The notes under the pieces: generated by a model
What the model was told of the DNA's origin: nothing
Database searches by the model: none
What the model saw: the letters and a program-made list of their open reading frames with translations, nothing else
Program-made: the position numbers and the translations under genes
Shown here: piece after piece, positions 62,873-64,000 of the stretch
Numbering within the stretch: position 1 is the stretch's first letter
How the letters are laid out: every line of letters begins with the position of its first letter
Source: JAEINY01 sp942490535
GTDB lineage: Bacteria > Bacteroidota > Bacteroidia > Bacteroidales > Marinilabiliaceae
Reading direction: 5' to 3'
NCBI GenBank assembly: GCA_942490535.1
Contig: CALNXQ010000006.1
Coordinates: 62,001-126,000 of the forward strand
Length of the DNA stretch: 64,000 nucleotides

Positions 62873-63886
62873 TCACTTGATGGGCAAATAAATCTCCGTG
62901 ATCCACTTGGCCGGATCCGGTTCTGCCAGGGGATCGGTGATATATACTTCCAGGGGATCGATGGTTTTATTCTGTTTTAGCTTTTTATACCGCAAGTAAC
63001 TATAGGCCGCTGACCACCCGTTTCCCAAATGCTCGTAATCACCTGTGAACACCACTTTCACAGCCTTGAGCGCCGGTATCCGTCCGGCATAAAACGCCTC
63101 ATTGGAAACCGTAAAACCAGCTACAACAGGTACTGCCGAAGTATAGGTACATTCCGGATCCGTAAAGTCAAATTTGTGATACACTGAAAAAGCTTTATCA
63201 TAGGTAATGGCTTCATTCGCACAGAATTCACCCAGTGCGGTAAAACTTTTCTTCATCGATGGTCCTACCTCATCCATGGGACAAGTCACTTTAATTCCCA
63301 CATAATGCGTTTCAGGAAATTCGGCGATACCTTCAATCGAAATGTGCGAGGCAATACTGCCTTTTTCCAGGTAATCTTTGAGCATCTTCAGGCCCCGTTC
63401 ATAATCCATGCCGATCCAGGGCTCCATTTGTTTGGCCATAAATCTGAAGAAAAAAGGCATTTTCCCCCTCATGCCCCAGGTTACTTTTGTGCCCTCACCC
63501 GCTGATTCAAATTCCCAATACACATCTGATTGAGATTTGAAGGGTTGGTGAAAGCGAATTTGCTGATCGATAAATGTATTCGTATCCAATTGCTTGTGTT
63601 CAATTTCACCGGAACCCACCATCTTTCCAACCCAGGCATAAACCGCACCTTGCGATTTTTCATCGGCTGAAATTGTCACCTCAGCAGTGGGTTCCATGCA
63701 CAGCCAGGGAGACCAGATGGTCCAGGTATTAAAATCAGCGACAGCCTGATACACCTCCTCGGGTGTGGCTTTGATGAGGACCGATTTCTTGACATGATAT
63801 GATCCATCAATGGTCAATAACCAGATAATACCCCCCAATAGGGTGGCGACAATGACAACTAATAAAATCCACATTACTTTTTTCAT
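62873..63886 (-). CDS. SRPBCC (polyketide-cyclase-like) and GyrI-like domain membrane-anchored protein
   Basis: 337 residues. N-terminal membrane helix (about 5-25), SRPBCC domain (about 30-175: SVLIKATPEEVYQAVADFNTW, VTWGMRGKMPFFFRFM) and a GyrI-like/AraC effector-binding domain (about 185-337: HYVGIKVTCPMDEVGPSM, KAVKVVFTGDYEHLGNGWSA, LEVYITDPLAEPDPAKW, EIYLPIK). This combination is widespread in Bacteroidota. Both domains bind small hydrophobic ligands; no reaction is known. Complete. Confidence 0.88.
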   Translation of the reverse strand: MKKVMWILLVVIVATLLGGIIWLLTIDGSYHVKKSVLIKATPEEVYQAVADFNTWTIWSPWLCMEPTAEVTISADEKSQGAVYAWVGKMVGSGEIEHKQLDTNTFIDQQIRFHQPFKSQSDVYWEFESAGEGTKVTWGMRGKMPFFFRFMAKQMEPWIGMDYERGLKMLKDYLEKGSIASHISIEGIAEFPETHYVGIKVTCPMDEVGPSMKKSFTALGEFCANEAITYDKAFSVYHKFDFTDPECTYTSAVPVVAGFTVSNEAFYAGRIPALKAVKVVFTGDYEHLGNGWSAAYSYLRYKKLKQNKTIDPLEVYITDPLAEPDPAKWITEIYLPIK

Positions 63887-64000
63887 TTTAGGTACTATTA
63901 AAAGTGATTATCCTTATATCAACAGCTTCCTATGAAAGATAGGAAACGCGCCCATCAAATTCAAGTTTGACCGCTTTGAATAACGCTCAAATGAATACAA

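Overview
The window looks like the chromosome of a Bacteroidota bacterium, probably a marine or anaerobic Marinilabiliales/Prolixibacteraceae-like lineage; the family is inference. Support comes from a SusC/SusD pair, ECF sigma/FecR modules, type IX secretion (T9SS) parts, DUF4249-linked TonB receptors, DUF4494 and DUF3127 proteins, STN/CarboxypepD_reg proteins, and promoters of the TTTG-N20-TAnnTTTG type. No rRNA, intact tRNA, CRISPR array or prophage is visible. One IS66 transposase C-terminus is cut by the left edge.

Layout. 1-5.4 kb: IS66 remnant and a susC-susD operon with a textbook promoter. 5.4-12.1 kb: SPFH/NfeD pair, L-serine dehydratase, a transaldolase-family enzyme, DUF4494, a BamA-like barrel and an ACP-like protein that has lost its serine. 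12.2-21.4 kb (minus strand): hybrid histidine kinase, LamG-nuclease lipoprotein, ECF sigma, FecR and an STN-domain protein. 21.6-24.6 kb: GHL10 glycoside hydrolase and ROK sugar kinase. 24.7-35 kb: an operon for a 2558-residue surface protein with 19 repeats and a type-B T9SS sorting domain, followed by its own PorP/SprF and a PorE-like protein lacking the OmpA domain. 36.5-38.7 kb: MFS exporter, DUF3127, cyclophilin.

38.8-45.1 kb is the most novel part. Three secreted paralogues, built of about 21-residue repeats centred on a Trp-Met pair (consensus IExWMTD), flank a TonB receptor/DUF4249 operon. Each paralogue is preceded by the same regulatory layout: two palindrome-like sites exactly 22 bp apart, then, 82-83 bp further on, a sigma-54-like -24/-12 promoter (TGGCAC-N5-TTG). 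This looks like a small RpoN regulon controlling an undescribed secreted repeat family.

45-64 kb: peptide deformylase, DUF5655, a glycosidase-like lipoprotein, PlsC, a large conserved protein of unknown function, a second ECF sigma operon ending in an apparent outer-membrane protein, and a TonB receptor whose signal peptide is separated from its mature part by a 2-nt contraction in a (TG)n tract (possible phase variation). A metallo-beta-lactamase-fold hydrolase, a tail-less SSB, RlmN, a ferredoxin-NADP reductase-like protein and an SRPBCC/GyrI-like protein follow. Start codons were moved wherever the longest open frame began with TTG or overlapped other signals.
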